From assembly GCF_023155275.1 (NCBI RefSeq), contig NZ_JALMUV010000009.1, positions 62,001 to 126,000 of the forward strand: a stretch of 64,000 nt of DNA, in the 5' to 3' direction. Below, one piece after another: positions 27,194-36,247 of this stretch (within the stretch, counting starts at the first letter, position 1; every line of letters starts with the position of its first letter). Position numbers and translations under genes: made by a program. A model generated the notes under the pieces. It had not been told where the DNA came from. It ran no database searches and saw only the letters and a program-made list of their open reading frames with translations. This DNA comes from Streptomyces rhizoryzae. GTDB lineage: Bacteria; Actinomycetota; Actinomycetes; Streptomycetales; Streptomycetaceae.

Positions 27194-29200
27194 TTACGTC
27201 CGCCGGTAGCCGAGGACCGTCATCATCCCCGACTCCGAGTGGTAGATGTTGTGGCAGTGCAGCATCCACAGCCCCGGGTTGTCGGCGTCGAAGTCGACCT
27301 CCAGGTGCTGGCCGGGCCGCACGATCGTGGTGTCCTTGCGCGGCCCGCCGTCCGGCAGCGTGAAGCTGTGCCCGTGCAGGTGCATCGGGTGGAACATCCG
27401 GGTGTGGTTGCGGAAGACCAGCCGGACCCGCTCCCCGGCCCGCACCGGATAGCGCTGCGACGGGGTGTACGGCTGGCCGTTGATCGCCCAGTCGTACCGC
27501 TCCATGGTGCCGGTGAGCCAGGCGTCGATGGTGCGGTCGGGCTCCCGCCGCCGCGCCCGGACGCTCTCGTGCGCCCGCAGGTCGTGCGCCATCAGCAGCT
27601 TGCCGTCCAGCCGGTCGGTGCGCGCCGAGGCGTCCGGGGCCCGGCCGGCCGCGGTGCGCAGCACGGCCAGCGCCGACCGGCCCTTGCCCTCGGCGAGCGC
27701 CACCAGCGGGAACACCCCGGACCTGGCGGTGACCAGCACGTCGTAGCGCTCGGCCATGCCGATGAGCAGGGCATCGGTCCGGGCGTGCCGCACCGGGTTG
27801 CCGTCGGTGTGCGTGACGGTCATCTGGTGGCCGCCCAGCGCCACCCGGTACGCGGTGTCGCCGCCCGCGTTGATGAAGCGGATCCGGATCCGGTCCCCGG
27901 GGCGGGCCCGGAAGGTGTCCGGGTCGTGGTGGGTGCGGCCGTTGATGAGGTGGTACGGGTAGTCGATGTTGCCCGGCATCCCGCGCAGCAGCCGGCTGTG
28001 GACGCCGTGCAGGATCCGGGCCGGCCCGGGGCCGTCCGCCGCGCCGGGGCCGCCCGCGCGGCGCGCGCCGCGGCTGGCCCGGTCCCCGAGGAGGGCGCCG
28101 CCGAGCCCCCGGCCGGCCGCGTCCGCGCCCGCCCGGCCCGCGTCGCCGAGCACCGTCCCGACCGCCCCGGCCGCCAGGCCGCCGAGGCCCATCGCCAGCC
28201 CGTCCAGCCCGGCCCGGCCGGCGTCCGGCACCTCGCCGCCGGGCCCGGCGTACGGGGCGAAGCCCCCGTCGCCGTCCCGCCCGGGCCGGCTCTCGCGCCC
28301 CTCGCGCCCGCCGTCCGCCCGGCCGCCGCCCTCGCGCCCGTCGTGCCGCCCGGACCCGGACCCGTGCTCGTGCCCGCTGCCGGCCGCGTCCCCGCGCCCC
28401 GCGTCGTGCGCGTCCCCGTGCCCGCCGGCGTCGTGCCCGGTGTCGTGGTCCGAGCCGTGCCCGGAGTCATGGGCGGCATCGTGCCCGGAGTCGTGCCCGG
28501 AGCCGTTCCCGTGCATCGAGCCCCGACCGTGGTTCAGCTCCCGCAGCATGGAGTCCGGGTCGCTGCCGTCCACCCCGTCCAGCCAGTCGTCCAGCACCAC
28601 CACCCACTCGTGGTCGTACTCCAGCGGCTCCCGGGGGTCGTCCACGATCACCGGCGCGTACAGCCCGTGGTCCTGCTGGACGCCCAGGTGCGGGTGCATC
28701 CAGTACGTGCCGGGGTCGGTGACCCGGAAGCGGTAGTGGAAGGAAGCGCCGGGCCGGGTGGGCCGCTGGGTGACGTCGGGGACGCCGTCCATGTCGTTGC
28801 GCAGCGCCACCCCGTGGAAGTGCAGCGTGGTGGCCTGCGGCAGGTGGTTGACCAGGGTCAGGGCGAGGGTGTCGCCGGCGGTGACCCGGAGCACGTCACC
28901 GGGCAGCCGGTCGCCGTACGTCCAGGTGTCGACGATGCGGCCGCCGAGGTCGATCCGGGCCCGGCGGGCCTCCAGGTGGACCCGGCGCACCGGGCCGGAG
29001 CCGCGCCGCCGCTCGGCCTCGGCGACCTCCGGGCCGCGCGGGTCCACATAGCCGTGGCCGGTGCGGCGGCCGCCGGTGTCGTCCGGGGCGGCCGCGGCGC
29101 CGGCGGAGCCGGGCGCGGCGGCGGCCAGCAGACCGCCGCCGGTGACCGCGATGCCCGCGCCGAGCACGGCGCGGCGGGAATGCGTACGAAGGGGTTCCAT
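27194..29200 (-). CDS. multicopper oxidase with His-rich insert, Tat-exported (668 aa)
   Basis: A periplasm-side laccase/copper-resistance-type oxidase. A Tat signal (HSRRAVLGAGIAVTGGG, then AxA sites) opens the protein. Copper ligands are complete: HFHG (127-130), WMHPHL (168-172), HPMHLHGH (604-611) and HCHNIYHSESGM (648-659), with Met659 as axial T1 ligand. Between domains 1 and 3, residues 223-292 are rich in His/Asp/Gly (SGHDSGHDAAHDSGHGSDHD) and lead to a Gly/Ala linker to about 395. Likely to oxidise Cu(I) or phenols. Start at ATG 29200; divergent from the DUF998 gene. Confidence 0.92.
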   Translation of the reverse strand: MEPLRTHSRRAVLGAGIAVTGGGLLAAAAPGSAGAAAAPDDTGGRRTGHGYVDPRGPEVAEAERRRGSGPVRRVHLEARRARIDLGGRIVDTWTYGDRLPGDVLRVTAGDTLALTLVNHLPQATTLHFHGVALRNDMDGVPDVTQRPTRPGASFHYRFRVTDPGTYWMHPHLGVQQDHGLYAPVIVDDPREPLEYDHEWVVVLDDWLDGVDGSDPDSMLRELNHGRGSMHGNGSGHDSGHDAAHDSGHGSDHDTGHDAGGHGDAHDAGRGDAAGSGHEHGSGSGRHDGREGGGRADGGREGRESRPGRDGDGGFAPYAGPGGEVPDAGRAGLDGLAMGLGGLAAGAVGTVLGDAGRAGADAAGRGLGGALLGDRASRGARRAGGPGAADGPGPARILHGVHSRLLRGMPGNIDYPYHLINGRTHHDPDTFRARPGDRIRIRFINAGGDTAYRVALGGHQMTVTHTDGNPVRHARTDALLIGMAERYDVLVTARSGVFPLVALAEGKGRSALAVLRTAAGRAPDASARTDRLDGKLLMAHDLRAHESVRARRREPDRTIDAWLTGTMERYDWAINGQPYTPSQRYPVRAGERVRLVFRNHTRMFHPMHLHGHSFTLPDGGPRKDTTIVRPGQHLEVDFDADNPGLWMLHCHNIYHSESGMMTVLGYRRT

Positions 29201-29530
29201 GGGGTTGCACCTCGTGGCAGGTCGGGGAGGCCGGGTGCGCTCCGGCGCACGGCGGGGGCGGAGGGCGAGCGGGTGCCGGCGCGGCGGCGGGGGGTATCTG
29301 CCACGGCCCGCGCGGCGGGCGGCCGGCGGCCCGGCGGGGTTGACGCATCGCGGACTCCTCGACGGCCGGGGACCTACGGACGCACCGCTGCTCCCGGGGC
29401 ACCGCCCCGGTGGTGGCCCACCGCGCCGCACACACCGCGTCCGGTGGACCGCCCGCCTATTCTTGGCCCTCGGCCGCCCCCGGCGAATCCGGCATTCCGT
29501 ACGCCCCGCCGGGACCACCCGAACACCAGG
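29201..29530. other. divergent promoter region, multicopper oxidase and DUF998 gene
   Basis: A GC-rich gap of 330 bp with no gene. One small hairpin (GTGCGC-TCCG-GCGCAC, 29235-29250) lies in the oxidase leader. I see no convincing copper box or -10/-35 pair. Confidence 0.5.
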
Positions 29531-30280
29531 ATGTCCGTGCGCACCACCCGCCCCGCCGCCGCGCCCCGCCGGGCCGCCGCGCTGCTGGCGCTCGGCGCGC
29601 TCGCGTACACCGCCTGGGTGCTGGAGCTGGTGATCGCCACCGGGCTGGACCCGGTGCGGGCCTACGTGAGCGAGCTGGCCGCCGCCGACCAGCCGCTGGG
29701 CGGCCTGTTCCGGGCCACCGACCTGGCCGCCGGGCTGCTGGTGCTGGCCGGTGCGCTGACCGCGCTCACCACCGGCGGGCGCCGCCCCTGGACGACCGTC
29801 GGCTGGTCGGCGCTGGCGCTGTTCGGCGCCGCCACCGCACTGGACTCCCGGCTGCCGCTGAGCTGCGCGCCCACCGCCGACCCGGTCTGCGCCGCCCGGG
29901 AGACCGCCGGCCTGGTCCCGGCCACCCACACCGCGCACGCGGTCAGCAGCACACTGGCCATGCTCGGCGCGCTCGCCGCGCTGGTCCTGCTCACCGCCGC
30001 CGCCCGCCGCCACGGCCACTGGCCCGCGCTCGCCCGCCTCGGCCCCCCGCTGGTGCTGGCCGAAGCCGCCGCCACCACCTGGACGCTGGCCGAGGTCGCC
30101 GCGCTCACCGAGGGCGGCGATACCTGGGCCCTCGGCGTCGGCCAGCGCCTCCAGGTCCTGCTGGTCGCCCTCTACCTCACGCTGCTCGCCGGATGCCTGG
30201 CCCGGACCGGCCCGCACCCCGCCCCGTCCGCCCGGGCTGCCCGGCCCGTCCGAGCTGTCCGGTCCGGAGGAGAGAGGTGA
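29531..30280 (+). CDS. DUF998-family membrane protein (249 aa)
   Basis: Six or so hydrophobic helices with the DUF998 pattern: YVSELAAADQPLGGLFRATDLAAGLLVL near the N-terminus and a Cys-containing outer loop (DSRLPLSCAPTADPVC) followed by a conserved His (THTAHAVSS). DUF998 proteins are integral membrane proteins of unknown function. The ATG at 29531 has only a weak CCAGG ribosome site. The stop overlaps the start of the hydrolase gene (GTGA), so the two are translationally coupled. Confidence 0.85.
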   Translation: MSVRTTRPAAAPRRAAALLALGALAYTAWVLELVIATGLDPVRAYVSELAAADQPLGGLFRATDLAAGLLVLAGALTALTTGGRRPWTTVGWSALALFGAATALDSRLPLSCAPTADPVCAARETAGLVPATHTAHAVSSTLAMLGALAALVLLTAAARRHGHWPALARLGPPLVLAEAAATTWTLAEVAALTEGGDTWALGVGQRLQVLLVALYLTLLAGCLARTGPHPAPSARAARPVRAVRSGGER

Positions 30281-31152
30281 GCCGTGCGCCGGGAGACCGC
30301 CGGGTGCCGGGCCGGCGGGTGGCCGTCGGCGGGGCGGTGCTGCACGTGGTGACCGAGGGCCGCGGCCCGGTGGTGGTGCTCAGCGGCGGCCTCGGCATGG
30401 CGTGGTCCGCCTGGGACGCGGTCGCCGCCCGGCTCGCCCCGCACCGCACCGTCGTCCGCTTCGACCGCCCCGGACTGGGCCTGAGCGGGGGTGTGCCCGG
30501 CGGCCCGGCCGGCCTGGCCGCCGAGGCGGACCGGATCGCCGGGCTGCTGGACGCGCTCGGCCACCGCGCACCGGCCACCGTCGTCGGCCACTCGCTGGCC
30601 GCCTTCCACGCCGAGGCGTTCGCCCGGCTGCACCCCGGCCGGTGCGCCGGTCTGGTGCTGGCCGACGGCAGCGTCGAGGAGGACCCCCGGCCCCGGCTCC
30701 CGCGGGCGGTCCGGGCGGCCTGGGCGCGCGGCGCGGCCGGTGCGCTGCGCGCCGCCGGGCTGCCGCACCTGCTGGGGCCCGCCGCGCACCGGCTGCTCTT
30801 CCGCGCCGGCACGGTGACCCGCCCGCCGCGGCCGGCCCCGGGCGCCGCGGCCTACCGCACCGCCCGGGTGCTGCGCGCCTGCCTCCTGGAGCACGCCGGC
30901 TACCCCTACCAGGCCGCCGACCTCGCCGCGCTGCGCCGGGCGCGCCCGCTGCCCGCCGTCCCGGTCACCGTGCTGGCCGCCGACGACGGCCGCGGCACCC
31001 GCGGCGGGCGGCGCTGGCTGGCCCGCCAGCGGGCGCTCGCCGCCGCGCTGGGCGCCCGCTGCACCGTCGCCGCACCCGCCGGCCACCTGGTCATGGCCGA
31101 CGCCCCGGACGCGGTCGCCCGCGCGGTGCTGGACCAGCCCGGACCGCGGTAG
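30277..31152 (+). CDS. alpha/beta-hydrolase (291 aa)
   Basis: A soluble alpha/beta-hydrolase fold enzyme. Nucleophile elbow GHSLA (Ser), oxyanion segment LSGGLGMAWSAWD, acid residue in LAADDGRG, and catalytic His in APAGHLVMADAP at the C-terminus. The substrate cannot be predicted; the group includes esterases and dehalogenase-like enzymes. GTG at 30277 is preceded by GGAGGAGA. It forms an operon with the DUF998 membrane protein, suggesting a joint role at the membrane or in lipid metabolism, which is speculation. Confidence 0.87.
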   Translation: MSRAPGDRRVPGRRVAVGGAVLHVVTEGRGPVVVLSGGLGMAWSAWDAVAARLAPHRTVVRFDRPGLGLSGGVPGGPAGLAAEADRIAGLLDALGHRAPATVVGHSLAAFHAEAFARLHPGRCAGLVLADGSVEEDPRPRLPRAVRAAWARGAAGALRAAGLPHLLGPAAHRLLFRAGTVTRPPRPAPGAAAYRTARVLRACLLEHAGYPYQAADLAALRRARPLPAVPVTVLAADDGRGTRGGRRWLARQRALAAALGARCTVAAPAGHLVMADAPDAVARAVLDQPGPR

Positions 31153-31464
31153 CCGACGCCCCGCCGGGAGCGGCGCTTACCGGCCGAACAGTGCTCTACG
31201 GAGCCCTCAATACCGGGTCAACAGCCGCTCACGGAGCGTCCAAGACTGGGCCAAGGCTCTCGCTTCCCGCGCCGTGCGGCGCTGAGCCTGGTGGCGGCGG
31301 GAAGGATGCGGGAAAGAAGCCGGGAGGGGGTCACGGGTCGGCGGTTCTGATTCAGGCCAAGGGTGCGTAATGTGACGGTAACCCGCCGACGTGATACTGG
31401 TGGGCCGGAACGCGATGATCCCCGCGCGTGGACAGGCCGAATGACCTGCAAGGATTGGTGAAGC
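31153..31464 (+). other. upstream region of glnA2
   Basis: A 312-bp gap of lower GC in its second half. There is no gene. The stretch around 31365-31405 (TGTGACGGTAACCC...GTGATAC) has elements reminiscent of GlnR half-sites but not their 6-base spacing. A possible ribosome site (AAGGATTGGTGAAG) precedes the start at 31465. Confidence 0.45.
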
Positions 31465-32826
31465 ATGGACAAGCAGCAGGAGTTTGTGCTCCGGACGCTG
31501 GAAGAGCGCGACATCCGCTTCGTCCGGCTGTGGTTCACCGACGTCCTGGGCTTCCTGAAGTCCGTCGCGGTCGCCCCGGCCGAGCTGGAGCAGGCGTTCG
31601 ACGAGGGCATCGGCTTCGACGGCTCGGCCATCGAGGGCTTCGCCCGGGTCTACGAGTCCGACATGATCGCCAAGCCCGACCCCGGCACCTTCCAGATCCT
31701 GCCGTGGCGCGCCGAGGCCCCCGGCACCGCCCGGATGTTCTGCGACATCCTGATGCCGGACGGCTCGCCCTCGTACGCCGACCCGCGGTTCGTCCTCAAG
31801 CGCATCCTGGCCAAGACCTCCGACCTCGGCTTCACCTTCTACACCCACCCCGAGATCGAGTTCTTCCTGCTGAAGGACAAGCCGGTGGACGGCTCCCGGC
31901 CGATCCCCGGCGACTCCTCCGGCTACTTCGACCACACCCCGCAGAACGTCGGCATGGACTTCCGCCGCCAGGCGATCACCATGCTGGAGTCGATGGGCAT
32001 CTCGGTGGAGTTCAGCCACCACGAGGGCGCCCCCGGCCAGCAGGAGATCGACCTGCGCTACGCCGACGCGCTGTCCACCGCCGACAACATCATGACCTTC
32101 CGGCTGGTGATGAAGCAGGTCGCGCTGGAGCAGGGCGTGCAGGCCACGTTCATGCCCAAGCCGTTCTCGGAGTACCCCGGCTCGGGCATGCACACCCACC
32201 TCTCGCTCTTCGAGGGCGACCGCAACGCCTTCCACGAGTCGGGCGCCGAGTACCAGCTCTCCAAGGTGGGGCGCTCCTTCATCGCCGGCCTGCTCCGGCA
32301 CGCCGGCGAGATCTCCGCCGTCACCAACCAGTGGGTCAACTCCTACAAGCGCATCTGGGGCGGCGCCAACCGCACCGCCGGCGCCGGCGGCGAGGCCCCC
32401 TCGTACATCTGCTGGGGCCACAACAACCGCTCCGCGCTGATCCGGGTCCCGATGTACAAGCCCGGCAAGATGGGCTCCACCCGCGTCGAGGTCCGCTCCG
32501 TCGACTCCGGCGCCAACCCCTACCTCGCCTACGCGGTCCTGCTCGCGGCCGGCCTGAAGGGCATCGAGGAGGGCTACGAGCTCCCGGCCGGCGCCGACGA
32601 CGACGTCTGGGCGCTGTCCGACTCCGAGCGCCGGGCGATGGGCATCGAGCCGCTGCCGCAGAACCTCGGCGAGGCCATCGAGCTGATGGAGCGCAGCGAA
32701 CTGGTCGCCGAGACCCTCGGCGAGCACGTCTTCGACTTCTTCCTCCGCAACAAGAAGCAGGAGTGGGAGGAGTACCGCTCCGAGGTCACCGCCTTCGAGC
32801 TGCGGAAGATGCTGCCGGTGCTCTGA
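31465..32826 (+). CDS. glnA2: glutamine synthetase-like protein GlnA2, probable gamma-glutamylpolyamine synthetase (453 aa)
   Basis: A glutamine synthetase type I fold: beta-grasp N-terminus, GFDGSAIEGF, metal ligands in HPEIEFFL and GQQEID, ATP motif KPFSEYPGSGMHTHLS, NRSALIRVP and RVEVRS. At the place of the adenylylated Tyr in GlnA (NLYDLPPEE) it reads DVWALSDSE, so it should not be regulated by adenylylation. From memory, the streptomycete gene beside glnE is GlnA2, which gamma-glutamylates polyamines and does not make glutamine. That function is transferred by context and similarity, not proven by the sequence. The glnE gene follows after 54 bp. Confidence 0.88.
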   Translation: MDKQQEFVLRTLEERDIRFVRLWFTDVLGFLKSVAVAPAELEQAFDEGIGFDGSAIEGFARVYESDMIAKPDPGTFQILPWRAEAPGTARMFCDILMPDGSPSYADPRFVLKRILAKTSDLGFTFYTHPEIEFFLLKDKPVDGSRPIPGDSSGYFDHTPQNVGMDFRRQAITMLESMGISVEFSHHEGAPGQQEIDLRYADALSTADNIMTFRLVMKQVALEQGVQATFMPKPFSEYPGSGMHTHLSLFEGDRNAFHESGAEYQLSKVGRSFIAGLLRHAGEISAVTNQWVNSYKRIWGGANRTAGAGGEAPSYICWGHNNRSALIRVPMYKPGKMGSTRVEVRSVDSGANPYLAYAVLLAAGLKGIEEGYELPAGADDDVWALSDSERRAMGIEPLPQNLGEAIELMERSELVAETLGEHVFDFFLRNKKQEWEEYRSEVTAFELRKMLPVL

Positions 32827-32880
32827 GCCCGGCCGCCCCGCCCCTGCGCCCGCGCCGACCCGCCACCGAGAGGCCGCCCC

Positions 32881-35800
32881 ATGGCACCACCCGCTCCGCA
32901 GGGACGGCGGAGCAGCACCTTCACCCGGCTGCTGAGACACGGATTCACCGACCCCTCGGCGGCCGGCGCGCTGCTCGACGCCCCCGAACTCGCCCCCGTA
33001 CGCGACGATTCGGTGCTGCTGGAGACGCTGGGCGGCACCGCGGACCCGGATCTGGCGCTGCGCGGGCTGGTCCGGCTGGCGGAGGCGCTCGGCCCGGCGG
33101 AGCGGCCCGAGCTGCTGGCCACCCTCACCGCCGCCAAGCCGCTGCGGGACCGGCTGCTGGGGGTCCTGGGCGCCTCCGAGGCGCTCGGCGACCACCTGGT
33201 CCGGCACCCGGGGGACTGGCGGTCGCTGGCCACCTACGAGTCGGTCGACCTGCACCCCACCACCCCGGAGTTCGAGCAGGCGCTGGCCGAGGGCGTCTGG
33301 GGTGAGCGGGGCGAGGGCCGGCCGCGGGCGGACGCGCTGCGCGCCGCCTACCGCCGCTGCCTGCTGGGCATCGCGGCCCGCGACGTGTGCGGCACCACCG
33401 ATGTCGCCGAGACCGCGGCCGAGCTGGCGGACCTGGCCACCGCCACCGTCCGCGCCGCCCTGGAGATCGCCTACGAGGAGCAGCCCGGGGACGCCGCGCA
33501 GTGCCGGCTGGCGGTCATCGGGATGGGCAAGTGCGGCGGCCGGGAGCTGAACTACGTCTCCGACGTGGACGTCATCTTCGTCGCCGAGCCCCGCGAGGGC
33601 GCCGAGGAGGCCAAGGCGCTCCAGGCCGCGACCCGGCTCGCGTCCCGCATGATGCGGCTGTGCTCGGACACCACCGCCGAGGGCACCATCTGGCCGGTGG
33701 ACGCCAACCTCCGCCCCGAGGGCCGCAACGGCCCCCTGGTGCGCACCCTGTCCAGCCACCTCGCCTACTACCAGCGCTGGGCCAAGACCTGGGAGTTCCA
33801 GGCGCTGCTCAAGGCCCGCCCGATGGCCGGCGACCTGGTGCTGGGGCAGGAGTACACCGACGCGCTGGCGCCGATGGTGTGGGACGTCGCCGAGCGGGAG
33901 AACTTCGTCACCGACGTCCGCCAGATGCGCCGCCGGGTGGTCGAGAACATCCCCGCCGGCCAGGTCGACCGGGAGCTCAAGCTCGGCCCCGGCGGCCTGC
34001 GCGACGTCGAATTCGCCGTCCAGCTCCTCCAGTTGGTGCACGGGCGCACCGACGCCACGCTGCGCAGCGCCACCACCCTGGACGCCCTGGCGGCGCTCGC
34101 GGCCGGCGGGTACGTGGGCCGCCAGGACGCCGCCGCACTGGACGCCGCCTACCGCTTCCTGCGCACCCTGGAGCACCGGATCCAGCTCTTCCGGCTGCGC
34201 CGCACCCACCTGATGCCCGAGAGCGAGTCCGAACTCCGGCGCCTGGCACGGTCGTTGGGGCTGCGCACCGAGCCGGTGGAGTCGCTGCGCCGGGAGTGGA
34301 AGTGGCACGCCCGCGAGGTCCGGCGGCTGCACGAGAAGCTGTTCTACCGGCCGCTGCTGGACGCCGTCGCGCACCTGGAGCCCGGCGAGACCCGGCTGTC
34401 GGCGAAGGCGGCCGGCCACCGCCTGGAGGCCCTCGGCTACGCCGACCCGGTCGGCGCCCTGCGGCACCTGGAGGCGCTGGCGTCCGGGGTGAGCCGCAAG
34501 GCGGCCATCCAGCGCACCCTGCTGCCGGTCCTGCTGGGCTGGTTCGCCGACTCCGCCGACCCGGACGCCGGGCTGCTCAACTTCCGCAAGGTCTCCGACG
34601 CGCTCGGCAAGACCCCCTGGTACCTGCGGCTGCTGCGCGACGAGGGCGCCGCCGCGGAGAACCTCGCCCGGGTGCTGTCGGCCGGCCGGCTCGCCCCCGA
34701 CCTGCTGCTGCGCGCCCCCGAGGCGGTGGCCCTGCTCGGCGCCGCCGACGGGCTCCAGCCGCGCGGCCGGGCCGCCCTGGAGCAGGAGGTGCTGGCCGCG
34801 GTCGGCCGCGCGGACGGCGCCGAGGCGGCGGTGGCGGTGGCCCGCGGGGTGCGCCGCCGGGAGCTGTTCCGGACCGCCGCGGCCGATGTCATCGGCGCGT
34901 ACGGCACCGAGGCCAGCCCCGCCGACACCGACCACGGGCACGCCGTCGACACCGTCGGCGCGGCGGTCTCCGACGTCAACGCCGCCACCCTGGCCGGCGC
35001 GCTGCGGGCCGCGGTCCGCGCGCAGTGGGGCGACACCCTGCCGACCCGCTTCGCGGTGATCGGCATGGGCCGCTTCGGCGGCCACGAGCTGAGCTACGGT
35101 TCGGACGCCGATGTGCTCTTCGTCCACGAACCGCGCGAGGGCGCCGACGAGCAGGAGGCCGCCAAGGCCGCGCACGCGGTCGCCAACGAGATGCGCCGGC
35201 TGCTCCAGATCCCCTCCACCGACCCGCCGCTGCCGATCGACGCGGACCTGCGCCCGGAGGGCAAGTCCGGCCCGCTGGTGCGCACCCTGGCCTCGTACGC
35301 GGCGTACTACCGGCGCTGGTCGCTGGTGTGGGAGGCCCAGGCGCTGCTGCGGGCCGAGCCGGTGGCCGGGGACCCGGAGCTGGGGGAGCGGTTCACGGCG
35401 CTGATCGACCCGCTGCGCTACCCGGCCGAGGGGCTGGGCGAGGACGCGGTCCGGGAGATCCGCCGGCTCAAGGCCCGGATGGAGTCCGAGCGGCTGCCGC
35501 GCGGCGCGGACCCCACCACCCACACCAAGCTGGGCCGCGGCGGGCTGAGCGACGTGGAGTGGACGGTGCAGCTGATGCAGCTGCGGCACGGCTGGGAGCT
35601 GCCCGGACTGCGCACCACCCGCACCCGGGACGCGCTGGCCGCCGCGCACGCCGCCGGGCTGATCGGCACCGACGACGCCCGGACCCTGGACGAGGCGTGG
35701 GTGCTGGCCGCGCGGGTGCGCAACGCGGTGATGCTGGTCCGCGGCCGCCCCGGGGACACCTTCCCGGCCGACGCCCGGGAGCTGGCCGCGGTCGGCCGCT

Positions 35801-35904
35801 ACCTCGGCTACGAGGAGGGGCACGTGGGCGACATGCTGGAGGACTACCGGCGGATCACCCGGCGCGCGCGGGCCGTGGTGGAGGAGCTGTTCTACGGCGC
35901 CTGA
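32881..35904 (+). CDS. glnE: bifunctional glutamine synthetase adenylyltransferase/deadenylylase (1007 aa)
   Basis: Attaches and removes AMP from glutamine synthetase GlnA in response to nitrogen state. The two homologous nucleotidyltransferase halves are both intact: GMGKCGGRELNYVSDVDVIF near residue 215 and GMGRFGGHELSYGSDADVLF near 727, each with the G-S-D-x-D metal site. A helical linker joins them. Length is typical for actinobacteria. Starts MAPPAPQGRRSS, after a GAGAGG-like ribosome site. Its true target GlnA is not in this window. Confidence 0.95.
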   Translation: MAPPAPQGRRSSTFTRLLRHGFTDPSAAGALLDAPELAPVRDDSVLLETLGGTADPDLALRGLVRLAEALGPAERPELLATLTAAKPLRDRLLGVLGASEALGDHLVRHPGDWRSLATYESVDLHPTTPEFEQALAEGVWGERGEGRPRADALRAAYRRCLLGIAARDVCGTTDVAETAAELADLATATVRAALEIAYEEQPGDAAQCRLAVIGMGKCGGRELNYVSDVDVIFVAEPREGAEEAKALQAATRLASRMMRLCSDTTAEGTIWPVDANLRPEGRNGPLVRTLSSHLAYYQRWAKTWEFQALLKARPMAGDLVLGQEYTDALAPMVWDVAERENFVTDVRQMRRRVVENIPAGQVDRELKLGPGGLRDVEFAVQLLQLVHGRTDATLRSATTLDALAALAAGGYVGRQDAAALDAAYRFLRTLEHRIQLFRLRRTHLMPESESELRRLARSLGLRTEPVESLRREWKWHAREVRRLHEKLFYRPLLDAVAHLEPGETRLSAKAAGHRLEALGYADPVGALRHLEALASGVSRKAAIQRTLLPVLLGWFADSADPDAGLLNFRKVSDALGKTPWYLRLLRDEGAAAENLARVLSAGRLAPDLLLRAPEAVALLGAADGLQPRGRAALEQEVLAAVGRADGAEAAVAVARGVRRRELFRTAAADVIGAYGTEASPADTDHGHAVDTVGAAVSDVNAATLAGALRAAVRAQWGDTLPTRFAVIGMGRFGGHELSYGSDADVLFVHEPREGADEQEAAKAAHAVANEMRRLLQIPSTDPPLPIDADLRPEGKSGPLVRTLASYAAYYRRWSLVWEAQALLRAEPVAGDPELGERFTALIDPLRYPAEGLGEDAVREIRRLKARMESERLPRGADPTTHTKLGRGGLSDVEWTVQLMQLRHGWELPGLRTTRTRDALAAAHAAGLIGTDDARTLDEAWVLAARVRNAVMLVRGRPGDTFPADARELAAVGRYLGYEEGHVGDMLEDYRRITRRARAVVEELFYGA

Positions 35905-36247
35905 GCCGGCCGGCGGCGCGCCCTACGGTGCGCCGCCGGCCGCGAGGCGGCCCGCAGGTGGGCGAGGTAGGCGGCCAGGGTCGGTTCGAAGGCGGCGTCC
36001 GCGCGGTGCGGGCCGGTGGCGTCCTGGGCGGCGGCCGGCCGGGGTGCCTCGGCGTCCGCGGAGACCTCCCACATCGGCTCCGGCGCCGACATGCCCAGCG
36101 CCGAGCCGGCACGAGGTCGTCCAGGCCGGTGATCACGGCCATGACCGTGTCCGGGGGAAGCCGGCGTCCAGCAGCAGCCCGGCCACCCGGTCGTACTGGG
36201 CGAGCACCTTCGCGCTCCGTCCGCGCCCGGGGCCGGCCCGGCGGCGC
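35905..36247 (-). pseudogene. remnant of a TetR-family regulator (C-terminal domain only)
   Basis: Minus-strand reading from about 36205 gives KVLAQYDRVAGLLLDAGFP, then after a one-base shift DTVMAVITGLDDLV, and after another GSALGMSAPEPMWEVSAD, ADAAFEPTLAAYLAHLRAA. This order is the TetR_C ligand-domain pattern (SAL...APE.MW). The DNA-binding N-terminus is absent and the relic begins right after the PAP2 stop. At least two frameshifts lie near 36150 and 36105. I infer an old deletion that removed the first half of the gene. Confidence 0.65.

Noticed and set aside
31365..31410. A GlnR box upstream of glnA2
   Set aside because: GTAAC and GTGATAC occur, but the elements do not keep the 6-base spacing seen at glnII.
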